Assembly: GCA_964551435.1 (NCBI GenBank)
Contig: CAZKBS010000001.1
Coordinates: forward strand, 480,588 to 544,587
Source of the DNA: UBA2020 sp964551435
GTDB taxonomy: Bacteria; Pseudomonadota; Alphaproteobacteria; Micavibrionales; UBA2020
DNA: 64,000 nt
Direction: 5' to 3'
In this document: positions 43,791 to 51,551 of the stretch, in pieces
Layout of the letters: each line of letters starts with the position of its first letter
Numbering within the stretch: the stretch's first letter is position 1
Program-made: the position numbers and the translations under genes
The notes under the pieces: generated by a model
Told to the model about the DNA's origin: nothing
Seen by the model: only the letters and a program-made list of their open reading frames with translations
Database searches by the model: none

Positions 43791-45059
43791 ATGACCGATA
43801 GCACCCCCAAACCCGCTGGCAGCAAATTCGCGCCCATTGATTTCACCCCGCCCACCGCCGCGCCGCAGACGGCGGAGCCGTCGGTGCTGTTTTACGATGC
43901 CATTATTTTCGGCGGCGGCATTGCGGGTCTGTGGCTGGCCAATACCCTGCGCCGTGCGGGGTATAACGTCATCCTGTTTGAAAAAGACACGCTGGGCGGC
44001 ATGCAGACGCTGGCATCGCAGGGGATGATCCACGGCGGACAGAAATACACCCTCGAAGGCGCGGTGACGCAGCATGCCTCCTCTATCGCGCGCATGCCGG
44101 AACGCTGGGAAGCCTGCCTCGGCGGTTATGGCGAGATTGACCTGACCGCGGTCAAATTCCTGAGCGAGAACCAGATTATGTGGCCCGCAGGATCGCTGCT
44201 GTCGGATGTGGCTGTCTTTGGCGCGGCGCAGCTGGTGAATGCGCAAACCACCAAACTCAAACAGCCGGACATCCCCGATGCGCTCAAGGCGCCGGGCAAG
44301 AAATTCAAAGGCTCGGTCTACAGCATGCCCGAAAAAGTTCTGGATACACGCACATTGGTGCAGGCACTGGCCGCGCCGCTCAAAGGCCGCGTGTTCAAGG
44401 GCGCGCCGAGCGAGATATTACCGGACGGACAAGTCGCCGTGAACGGGGTTATCATGCAGGCGCAAATGCTGATTTTCACGGCGGGCACAGGTAATGAAGA
44501 GGCGTTTAAAATGCTCAAGATAGAAAAACGTCTGAGCCAGCGCCGCCCCCTGCGGCAGGTGATGGTGCGCCCGTTGCCCGAGCCTCTATACGGCCATGGC
44601 ATTGTCGGCAAGCCGAAGCCGCGCCTGACCGTCACCGCGCATCCGAACGGGCGTGATGGATACGTCTGGTATCTCGGCGGCAATATCGCCGAAGAGGGCG
44701 CGAAAATGACCGACGAAGAAACCCTGCAATTCGCGCGCAAGGAATTGCAGGCCGTATTCCCGCATATCGACTGGACGGACAAACAATGGGCGACATGGGC
44801 GGGCGACCGCGCGGAGCCTTATGACGACAGCGGCCATCTACCGCCCGGCCCCTTCGTGCAGCAGCGCGGCCGCGTGATGGTGGCATGGCCGACCAAGCTG
44901 ACCTTCGCCCCCGCGCTCGCCGACCGCATGATGGATAAACTGCGCGAACGCAAAATGATGCCCGAATACAAAACCGAACCGCCTGCCGATAAATTCCCGG
45001 CGGCCGAAGTGGGCCGCTATCCGTGGGAAACCGCGCTTTGGCGCAAACTGCGCGATTGA
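43791..45059 (+). CDS. FAD-dependent oxidoreductase (DAO family)
   Basis: This 422-residue flavoprotein has the FAD-binding AIIFGGGIAGLWLANTLRRAGYNVILFEK and an early motif LASQGMIHGGQKYT resembling glycerol-3-phosphate dehydrogenase and D-amino-acid oxidase relatives. The C-terminal part is MVAWPTKLTFAPALADRMM. The substrate is unknown. ATG 43791 is chosen; the frame extends 23 residues upstream without a ribosome-binding site. It is followed after 42 bases by an aldo/keto reductase, so the two may act in one pathway. Confidence 0.8.
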   Translation: MTDSTPKPAGSKFAPIDFTPPTAAPQTAEPSVLFYDAIIFGGGIAGLWLANTLRRAGYNVILFEKDTLGGMQTLASQGMIHGGQKYTLEGAVTQHASSIARMPERWEACLGGYGEIDLTAVKFLSENQIMWPAGSLLSDVAVFGAAQLVNAQTTKLKQPDIPDALKAPGKKFKGSVYSMPEKVLDTRTLVQALAAPLKGRVFKGAPSEILPDGQVAVNGVIMQAQMLIFTAGTGNEEAFKMLKIEKRLSQRRPLRQVMVRPLPEPLYGHGIVGKPKPRLTVTAHPNGRDGYVWYLGGNIAEEGAKMTDEETLQFARKELQAVFPHIDWTDKQWATWAGDRAEPYDDSGHLPPGPFVQQRGRVMVAWPTKLTFAPALADRMMDKLRERKMMPEYKTEPPADKFPAAEVGRYPWETALWRKLRD

Positions 45060-45101
45060 TGTGCCGCAACCGCCCGCAACAACAGAAAAGGACAGGTTGA
45101 T

Positions 45102-45947
45102 ATGAAACTGCCACAGCGCCCCTTCGCCGCGACAGGAAAGAATGTCAGCGTACTCGGCCTTGGCACGGTTAAATTCGGGCGTAACCGCGGCGTCAAATAT
45201 CCGGGCGGCGATGGCTTTGCGCTACCGCAAGACGCCGAGATATCGGATATTCTCGATCTCGCGCTCGATCTCGGTATCAATCTTCTCGATACCGCGCCCG
45301 CCTATGGTCTGGCGGAAGAACGCCTTGGCGCGATTTTGGGCGCGCGTCGGCAGCAATTCTTTCTGGTCTCCAAAACGGGGGAAGAATTCAACGCCGATAC
45401 CGCCGCGTCCGAATATATTTTCACCGCCAAACATACCCGCATGAGCGTCGAGCGCAGCCTGCAGCGCCTGCGCACCGATTATCTGGACTGTGTGCTGGTG
45501 CATGCGAACCGCGATGATGTGCACGTCATCCTTGAAACGCCCGTGCTGGAAACCCTCGCGCGGATGAAAGAAGCGGGCAAGATTCTCAGCTTCGGCGTGT
45601 CCACCTATACGGTCGAAGGCGGTAGCCTTGCCGCGCGGCTTAGCGATTGCGTGATGATGGCGTATAACGTCGGCTACCTCGACGAAGTCGGCGTGCTGCC
45701 CGAAGCGCAAAAACTCGGCAAGGCGGTGCTGGTAAAAAAAGGCCTCGCCTCCGGCCATCTTGGCAATTACGCGCAGGGTGGCGATGCGGCGGCGGAGCTG
45801 GTTGCCGATAATATCCGCTTCGTGCTGGATACCCCCGGGGTGACGTCGATGGTTTTTGGCAGCCTGAATCAGGCCAATATCCGCGCGAATGCGGCGGCGG
45901 CCCTGCAGGCGGCTGCGGGCGCCACCCCTGCGCCTGATGCTAAGTAA
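45102..45947 (+). CDS. Aldo/keto reductase
   Basis: This NAD(P)H-dependent reductase has 281 residues and a TIM-barrel pattern: VSVLGLGTVKFGRN, INLLDTAPAYGLAEERLG with catalytic Asp63 and Tyr68, VSKTG with Lys91, and LDCVLVHANRDD with His134. The tetrad is complete. The C-terminal VTSMVFGSLNQANIRAN is a cofactor-binding end. The substrate cannot be deduced. Confidence 0.88.
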   Translation: MKLPQRPFAATGKNVSVLGLGTVKFGRNRGVKYPGGDGFALPQDAEISDILDLALDLGINLLDTAPAYGLAEERLGAILGARRQQFFLVSKTGEEFNADTAASEYIFTAKHTRMSVERSLQRLRTDYLDCVLVHANRDDVHVILETPVLETLARMKEAGKILSFGVSTYTVEGGSLAARLSDCVMMAYNVGYLDEVGVLPEAQKLGKAVLVKKGLASGHLGNYAQGGDAAAELVADNIRFVLDTPGVTSMVFGSLNQANIRANAAAALQAAAGATPAPDAK

Positions 45948-46093
45948 TTGATTCTAAAAGCATGATTTTCCGCCCCCGCGCGTGACAAGAGACTTCCCTT
46001 TTTGCGTCGCGCTATATATGATGTGCCCCTGCTGCTCAAGGCTGGCCAGCGCCCGCTGCGCCGCCCGAGCATAAAACTAAAACGCCTTTCTGC

Positions 46094-46187
46094 GGAGACG
46101 TGGCCGAGTGGCTGAAGGCGGCGGTTTGCTAAACCGTTATACGTTTGTAAAGATGTATCGAGGGTTCGAATCCCTCCGTCTCCGCCA
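46094..46187 (+). tRNA. tRNA-Ser (GCU)
   Basis: The acceptor stem GGAGACG (46094-46100) pairs with CGTCTCC (46177-46183), followed by G and an encoded CCA. The anticodon loop TTGCTAA gives GCU at 46128-46130 with a five-pair stem. There is a long variable arm as in serine tRNAs and a T-loop GGTTCGAATCC. It decodes AGC/AGU. Confidence 0.97.
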
Positions 46188-46339
46188 TTTCATATCCGTC
46201 GCGTTTATAAATCATTGCCCCTTGTGTGTAAGCCGTCGCGTGTCGGACGCTTTTCGATGCGGCTTGGTAGGCTCTGGCCTGCTATAAAAGCCAAAGAACA
46301 AACGGGGGGATCTATGTCTGGCGGCGCAGCGCGGCATCA

Positions 46340-46492
46340 TTATCCGCGATCCTGTGGTGCTGGTGCTGTACGGCGATTTTCGACAAAACCGGCATCCTGC
46401 CGAAATAAACCGATGATCTGCTCCGTTGTATAGCTCTTCCTCGCCACCTTATGCGCCCCAATAAAAAGCCTATTACGAATAGCAGACGCCAT
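46340..46492 (-). pseudogene. Remnant of an IS3-type transposase N-terminus (orfA-like)
   Basis: The 50-codon minus-strand frame reads KVARKSYTTEQIIGLFRQ. This matches the helix-turn-helix opening of IS3/IS2-group orfA proteins (xxFTEEQIIxxL). The frame stops soon after, and no downstream orfB, ends or target duplication are visible. It sits 150 bases from the tRNA-Ser 3' end, a common site of insertion and decay. Assignment rests on one short motif. Confidence 0.45.
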
Positions 46493-46713
46493 TCATCCTA
46501 GACTCCTTTATAGGGGGGCTCAAAAGCTGGATGTAAAGGCCGATGCGACCTCCGTTGATTTTGAAGGACTTCTGGTCTTCGTGCATCGGCGATGCCGCAA
46601 CAGATACGTCCGTGCCGCAATAACGTGGTCTTGCTCAAATCGCGTCCCCGGGCTGTTTTCCGCGCGGGGTTTTCCCGCGACGGGCTCTTTTTACCCTAAT
46701 CCGATAATTTTTC

Positions 46714-46742
46714 TTGCATTTGGCGGTCCGAATCAATAATTA
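46714..46742 (+). promoter_or_regulatory. Predicted sigma-70 promoter of the ATP-grasp unit
   Basis: TTGCAT (46714-46719), exactly 17 bases, then TAATTA (46737-46742). This would start transcription near 46750 and leave a leader of about 185 bases before the first ATG at 46936. Confidence 0.5.
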
Positions 46743-46935
46743 TGCGAATATCGTACGTGCCAATGACCCGCGGCTCCCGACCAATGGGGGCGCCCTTAAG
46801 GAAGCTTCTTCCCTCAAGGCAGGTTAAGCAACGGCGAACTTTTTAGTGCTATCCGTCTGTGCGCTCCGGCGCGCGGGCATATCGCAGCGAAGAGTTTTCG
46901 CTTTTGTTAACTGCTTGATTGATGAGGAGGCTCCC

Positions 46936-47025
46936 ATGTCAGCCGCAGCCAAGCCATACCCTGTATCCGGCGCCAAGTCCGGCCTTTCCACCTCCCGTCG
47001 TCCGGAGGGCTTTTGCCATGATTAA
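46936..47025 (+). CDS. 29-residue ORF overlapping the ATP-grasp start
   Basis: An ATG at 46936 is preceded by a near-perfect ribosome-binding site (GAGGAGG at 46924-46930, 5 bases away). It opens 29 codons starting MSAAAKPYPVSGAK and ending RRPEGFCHD, then TAA at 47023-47025. The stop lies 5 bases past the ATP-grasp ATG (47018), so the two genes overlap by 8 bases in different frames. It could be a leader peptide for translational coupling or attenuation, or a peptide substrate of the ligase. No homology is known to me. Translation is likely from the ribosome-binding site; function is inference. Confidence 0.55.
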   Translation: MSAAAKPYPVSGAKSGLSTSRRPEGFCHD

Positions 47026-48760
47026 AAAAATCAAAAACGCACTCGATGCGGCGTTCGAACGCATTTCGCATGAATTCAACGACGAAGGTGTGACCGTCGT
47101 CATGGCAACCTATACCCCGCCGCAGGGTCGCCTGCTGTCGGAATTCAACCGCGTGGGCGGCAAAGCCGTCATCGCTGGCGGTAAAAAAGACGCGCCCGCG
47201 TTTAAAAACGTGGCGCAATACGGCCTTGATTTCGATACCACCCCCTATATCAACAGTTTCCCCAAGGGCATGTCCGAACAGATCGTCGGCGCTTTCCCCG
47301 AAGCGGTGCTGAAAGATAAAAAAGTTGCGGTTTTTGCCTTCATCACGCCGCCCGCATCCTGGGCGCGTTATATCGAAGAGCGCAACCTCAATACCAACGT
47401 CGTTGCATCGAACGAGCAGAACACACGTCTGTTTTTTGAAAACAAAGGCAACCTGATGCATATCCTGCAGCAGGCGGGACTGGGTGCCTATGTCATCCCG
47501 ACCGAGGTTGTCGAGGCGAAAAAATCCGAAGCCGAGCTGCGCGCCATCTATAACCGTGTCAAAAGCGACAGCGGCAAAGTGGTGGTGCAGCCCTGCGTCG
47601 AAAACTACGAGCCGACGCGCTTTATCGATTCCGAAGACGCTTTCGTCGCGCATGCCCTGCGCTCCAAAACGCCGTTCAAGGTGACGCGCTTTGTCGAGGG
47701 GAACGAGGCGAACCTGTCTTTCTTTGTCGGCAATACCCTGCCGAACGAAAACGGCCGCGGCGTGACCAAATGCAACCTGCCCGAAGGCATCGACCGCGGC
47801 AAGCCCGAGAGCCTTGCGCTCATCGAAGCGCATGCGGCGTCCAAGGGTATTGATGCGTCCAATGTGTTTTCTGTTACGGGCCGCGCGACGTTGAAAGTCG
47901 TCGGCGACAGCCTGCTCGCGAATGAACCGGGCGACAGCGTCGGCAACAACATCGGCCACGTCTACGAAGAAAAAATCGCCAAGCAAATCGCCGAAATCGG
48001 CGACAAACTCGGCTGCAAAATGGCGCTGGGCGGCAAGGTCGGTCTTGCCGGTGCGGATCTGATTATCGACCGCAACGGCAAAATCTGGATCAACGAAATC
48101 AACGACCGCCAGCAGGGCCCGACTGACCAGATGAGCGCCGATGCGGAAGCCAACGGCATCCCCGGTCTCAGCCGTATGGCGTGGTTCGCGCATTTCGCCG
48201 ATTTTTCCAAAGCTGAAAACATGGCGGTGCTGTCCGCGCTGCGCGACAACGCGGCGGGTATTCACCAGCAATACGCAACGTCGTCGGGCTCTTTCTATAT
48301 CAAAGTCTACGCGACTCACGACAGTGAACTGGACGGCAGCATTGCAGCGCTGCGCGATTTGCCCGCCGGCACATACAGCGTGCGCAATGAAAACGGCAAA
48401 TGGAAATGGCAATCGCTGGGTGAAAACGCCAAGCTGTCGCCCATCGACCTTGCTTCGGGTGCGCTGACTGTGAAAATCAGCGGCGGCAGCCTGAAACAGG
48501 GCGATCAGCCTGCCGCAGGGGCGGAGCTGTTCCGCATCACCGGTATCGCCAGCGGCGACAATGCGCCCTTCGTGATTGAAAACGGCGTGTCCTGCATCAA
48601 CCCCGCATGGCGCGGCGCGCTCAAGCAGCTGTACGCCGATTGCTTCGGTGCCGATTACGTGGAGAAAAATCCGCTCTATCGCGCAACCATGCAAAACGCG
48701 AATGACAATGCTGTTTTGCGTCCGGCGAAAAACCTGCCCTCCGGCACGGCGGCGCGCTAA
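47018..48760 (+). CDS. ATP-grasp domain protein, probable peptide or amide ligase
   Basis: This 580-residue protein begins at ATG 47018 with GGAGGG at 47004-47009. A pre-ATP-grasp domain fills about 20-130 (VTVVMATYTPPQGRLLSEF). The ATP-grasp fold follows: NKGNLMHILQQAGLGAYVIP, KVVVQPCVENYEPTRF with the nucleotide-binding Val/Gln-Pro strand, KVTRFVEGNEANLSFFVGN, and a metal loop IWINEINDRQQG (Glu360, Asn362). A beta-rich domain follows at about 400-550 (FYIKVYATHDSELDGS). Such enzymes join a carboxylate to an amine through acyl phosphate. The substrate is unknown. The coupled 29-codon ORF just upstream is notable. Confidence 0.8.
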   Translation: MIKKIKNALDAAFERISHEFNDEGVTVVMATYTPPQGRLLSEFNRVGGKAVIAGGKKDAPAFKNVAQYGLDFDTTPYINSFPKGMSEQIVGAFPEAVLKDKKVAVFAFITPPASWARYIEERNLNTNVVASNEQNTRLFFENKGNLMHILQQAGLGAYVIPTEVVEAKKSEAELRAIYNRVKSDSGKVVVQPCVENYEPTRFIDSEDAFVAHALRSKTPFKVTRFVEGNEANLSFFVGNTLPNENGRGVTKCNLPEGIDRGKPESLALIEAHAASKGIDASNVFSVTGRATLKVVGDSLLANEPGDSVGNNIGHVYEEKIAKQIAEIGDKLGCKMALGGKVGLAGADLIIDRNGKIWINEINDRQQGPTDQMSADAEANGIPGLSRMAWFAHFADFSKAENMAVLSALRDNAAGIHQQYATSSGSFYIKVYATHDSELDGSIAALRDLPAGTYSVRNENGKWKWQSLGENAKLSPIDLASGALTVKISGGSLKQGDQPAAGAELFRITGIASGDNAPFVIENGVSCINPAWRGALKQLYADCFGADYVEKNPLYRATMQNANDNAVLRPAKNLPSGTAAR

Positions 48761-48780
48761 ACCCGTCCGGCTTTACGCAA

Positions 48781-48815
48781 ACAAAAACCCCTTCCGCGAT
48801 GGAAGGGGTTTTTGT
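48781..48815. terminator. Bidirectional rho-independent terminator
   Basis: A perfect 15-bp inverted repeat (ACAAAAACCCCTTCC / GGAAGGGGTTTTTGT) with a 5-base loop separates the convergent ATP-grasp gene and the M14-type gene. Confidence 0.9.
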
Positions 48816-48836
48816 TTTATGCGCCGTTGCGGCGGC

Positions 48837-49778
48837 TTAAAGTCTGACCAACCATTCTTTGGGCACATAGTGCAGCGTTTCATCGCCAAGGCGATAGATA
48901 TGCGTCGGCGCGTGTTTATACATCACGCCGTCTTCGCTGGCGATTTCCGGCAGCTCCTCGCCCAGATCACGGCTGGGGTGCAGGGTAAACAGCGTATCGC
49001 CTTTTTTGAAATCGTCGCCCAGTTTGACGTCATACCGCACAAAACCTGCCGCGCGGGTCAGGATTTTCTTATGGTCGCGGAAATAATAACAATCCGCAGG
49101 GGCGGGCGGCGCCAGATTTTTGTCAATCATACCGAGACGCGCCAGCAGCCGCAGGATGCCATTGAAAACCTCCTCGATTTTCGCGGCGTTGTATTCATCG
49201 TGGCTGCCGCATTCGATACACAGATTGTCGATGCCCGCAGGGTCCATGGCGTAATCAAATGACCCCGCCGTTTCGGGCGTCACAATATCGTCCATGTAAT
49301 TGTATTTGAACCCGACATCACGCACGAGCGGCAGATAGGCTTGCTTGGTGAAAATCACATAAGGGTTGCTGGCGCGCGCCGTGTGCAGGTCAAGGCCAAG
49401 GTCGCATTCCTTGGCCAGCGAAAACAGCGCGTGGGCGATGCGCTGGTGCAGGCTGCCTTCCGCCTTTCCGGGGAAGTGCGAATTGCAATCCTTGCCGTCA
49501 TAGAGGTCAAATTTACCGAAGGTGTAGAAATAAGACCGCTGGTCCCATGACGCTGGATTGGCGCAGGGGATAAAAACGACCTCCCCCGCCTTCAGGTGTT
49601 CTTTGAGGAAGCGGAACAGGCGGTGCTGCACCCAATAGGTAATCTCCCCGCCGTGCATGCCGCTCTGGATATGCAGCTTTTTCCCTTTGGCGGGGGCGGC
49701 CAGCGTGTAGGTCACGATATCGATGGGGTTGCCCGCGATGGTCTCGCCGACGGGGATACGGTTTTTTGCACTGTGCAT
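48837..49778 (-). CDS. M14-family zinc deacylase/carboxypeptidase (AstE/AspA-like)
   Basis: Succinylglutamate desuccinylase/aspartoacylase relatives remove acyl or amino acid groups using zinc. The 313-residue product shows HIQSGMHGGEITYW with zinc ligands His42 and Glu45, the third ligand in GLDLHTAR (His132), VIFTKQAYLPL, LCIECGSHDEY with a candidate catalytic glutamate, and a beta-rich C-terminal domain (AGFVRYDVKLGDDFKKGDTLFTL). The substrate is unknown. It converges on the ATP-grasp gene; a functional link is possible but not shown. Confidence 0.85.
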   Translation of the reverse strand: MHSAKNRIPVGETIAGNPIDIVTYTLAAPAKGKKLHIQSGMHGGEITYWVQHRLFRFLKEHLKAGEVVFIPCANPASWDQRSYFYTFGKFDLYDGKDCNSHFPGKAEGSLHQRIAHALFSLAKECDLGLDLHTARASNPYVIFTKQAYLPLVRDVGFKYNYMDDIVTPETAGSFDYAMDPAGIDNLCIECGSHDEYNAAKIEEVFNGILRLLARLGMIDKNLAPPAPADCYYFRDHKKILTRAAGFVRYDVKLGDDFKKGDTLFTLHPSRDLGEELPEIASEDGVMYKHAPTHIYRLGDETLHYVPKEWLVRL

Positions 49779-49949
49779 GGGGCTTCCTCCATTTTACAGG
49801 GCATGATTATCGGAATTTTTACCGCGAAAAACAAGCAGGGGTTTCCATGCCTGCGACGGACGTCCGCTTTCCACTGGAAATATCCCGAAGGCGGGAGTAT
49901 TTTTAAAATAGGTGCCGCGTCCCCTGCGGGACTGTTCAGGGTATTTATC

Positions 49950-50483
49950 TTGGCATATAACTTCAAAAATGTTCGTATTCTGATCGTCGAAAGTTCGCCC
50001 GAGTTGTTCGAGCTTTTCCGCGGCGTGTTCAAACTGTTTACGGTGCCCGAGCGCAATATCGACAGCGCCTACAGCATGGATGAGGGATTCGAGAAGTTCG
50101 CCGACGGCAATCACGATCTTGTCATCATCGACTGGTTGCAAACGCCCGACCGCGGCATTGAACTGACACGTAAAATCCGCATGTCCGACCGAAGCCCCAA
50201 TCCGTTTGTGCCGATTATCATGACGGCAGGCAGCGGCCATGAAAACCGCGTCATGCGGGCACGTGACGCGGGCGTATCGGAATATCTGGTCAAACCGTTC
50301 ACGGCGAAAACGCTGGCAAAGAAAATCGAACGGATTGTCGAAAATCCGCGCCAGTTCGTGGTATCCGAAAAATATGTCGGCCCCGACCGCCGCACAGGCC
50401 GTGGCGGCTACGAAGGCCCCGAGCGCCGCCAGCAAACGGCGGAGCAAGCCGAAAGCCAGCTGGGCAATGCGATAAAAGAATAA
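49950..50483 (+). CDS. Single-domain response regulator (receiver) protein
   Basis: A CheY-like receiver domain: VRILIVESSPELFELFRGVF, phospho-acceptor Asp61 in LVIIDWLQ, Thr92 in IIMTAGSG, and Lys115 in YLVKPF. A tail with GPDRR and GPERR repeats, common in alphaproteobacterial receivers, follows. The usual acidic pair after strand 1 is Glu-Ser here, which may weaken Mg binding. No ATG fits near the domain. I use TTG 49950 with CAGGG upstream (177 residues); an ATG at 49803 would add 49 residues unlike the family. No output domain or neighbouring kinase is seen. Confidence 0.75.
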   Translation: MAYNFKNVRILIVESSPELFELFRGVFKLFTVPERNIDSAYSMDEGFEKFADGNHDLVIIDWLQTPDRGIELTRKIRMSDRSPNPFVPIIMTAGSGHENRVMRARDAGVSEYLVKPFTAKTLAKKIERIVENPRQFVVSEKYVGPDRRTGRGGYEGPERRQQTAEQAESQLGNAIKE

Positions 50484-50499
50484 ACCCGAGAGGGGCGTG

Positions 50500-51423
50500 A
50501 TGAGTTTTATCTCCTGTCCCGAAGCGGATGCGCAAAACGCCGCGGGCGCAAATCCGGTCGAAATGACGATTATTCCGCGCAGCGGTGATATCGGCGGCTA
50601 CGAAGTCCGCCGCGCCCTGCCTTTTCGTGGGCGGCGTATGGTGGGGCCGTTCATTTTCTGGGACCAGATGGGCCCCGGCGAGTTTCTGACGGGGCAGGGG
50701 CTTGATGTTCTGCCGCATCCGCATATCGGGCTCTCGACCGTCACGTATCTGTTCGACGGCGCGATTGACCATCGCGACAGTCTGGGTACGCTGCAAACCA
50801 TCCGCCCCGGTGATGTGAATTTGATGACCGCGGGCAGCGGCATTGTCCATTCGGAGCGCACCGGTGCCGCAGAGCGTGCAGCGCCCTCGCGGCTATTCGG
50901 TATTCAAAGCTGGCTGGCGCTGCCCCTGCCGCTTGAAGAAACGGCGCCCGCGTTCGAACATCACGCCGCGCCGTCTTTGCCGCGGCTGCAGGCCGAAGGG
51001 ATTGATTTGCGCCTTGTCATGGGCAGCGGATTGGGTCTGCAATCGCCCGTGCGCGCCGATTGGGATACGCTTTATGCCGATGTGACGCTCGCGGCGGGCG
51101 CCGTATTGCCGCTGCCGAAAGAAACCGAAGAGCGGGCGCTTTACGTGCTGTCCGGCGATATCGAGATCGCAGGGGTGCGCTATGCGCCGCAGCAAATGCT
51201 GGTGCTGCGCCCCGGTGACGATATTGCAGTGCGCGTCCTTAACGATGTTCGGTTGATGGTGCTGGGCGGTGCTGCGATGGACAGCCCCCGCTATATCGAC
51301 TGGAATTTCGTCTCCTCGTCCAAAGAGCGTCTGGCAATGGCCCGCGACGACTGGCGGGCGCAGCGCTTCCCGAAGGTGCCGGGCGAGGGTGCGGCCTTCG
51401 TTCCCTTTCCTGAAAAGGTCTGA
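50500..51423 (+). CDS. Pirin-family protein
   Basis: A bicupin of the pirin group; some members are quercetin dioxygenases, others regulators. It has about 307 residues from ATG 50500, with GAGAGGGG just upstream; a GTG lies 3 bases earlier. Motifs: GYEVRRALPFRGRRMVGPFIFWDQMGP, the metal-binding HPHIGLSTVTYLFDG, MTAGSGIVHSER with the fourth ligand region, and a C-terminal cupin ending IDWNFVSSSKERL. Metal ligands of the N-cupin are present. Confidence 0.9.
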   Translation: MSFISCPEADAQNAAGANPVEMTIIPRSGDIGGYEVRRALPFRGRRMVGPFIFWDQMGPGEFLTGQGLDVLPHPHIGLSTVTYLFDGAIDHRDSLGTLQTIRPGDVNLMTAGSGIVHSERTGAAERAAPSRLFGIQSWLALPLPLEETAPAFEHHAAPSLPRLQAEGIDLRLVMGSGLGLQSPVRADWDTLYADVTLAAGAVLPLPKETEERALYVLSGDIEIAGVRYAPQQMLVLRPGDDIAVRVLNDVRLMVLGGAAMDSPRYIDWNFVSSSKERLAMARDDWRAQRFPKVPGEGAAFVPFPEKV

Positions 51424-51551
51424 TGACATAAACCCGAAAACGGCGGCCTGCGCCTGCTATTGGCTCTGGCAGCATGCGCGTCTGCAGGCTAAAATAGTTG
51501 CCGCTGTCCGCAAGGGCATTGCGATGATAACCCCAAGACCGGAGACAGGGC

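Larger units (their letters stand above)
46188..46935. other. Gene-poor region between tRNA-Ser and the ATP-grasp unit
   Basis: About 750 bases with no intact gene. It contains a truncated transposase-like ORF on the minus strand (46340-46492), GC-rich inverted sequence near 46645-46680 (CGCGGGG TTTT CCCGCG), a well-spaced promoter (46714-46742), and a leader of about 185 bases. Near the end of the leader a GCGAA/TTCGC hairpin is followed by TTTTG (46887-46905). Plus-strand frames here look non-coding. Confidence 0.6.

Noticed and set aside
46215..46433. 72-codon plus-strand ORF after tRNA-Ser
   Set aside because: It overlaps the transposase remnant on the other strand, lacks a ribosome-binding site at its start, and has non-protein-like composition.
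46640..46680. CGCGGGG TTTT CCCGCG hairpin as a riboswitch or terminator
   Set aside because: It lies upstream of the predicted promoter, no gene precedes it on the plus strand, and no known riboswitch core is recognisable.
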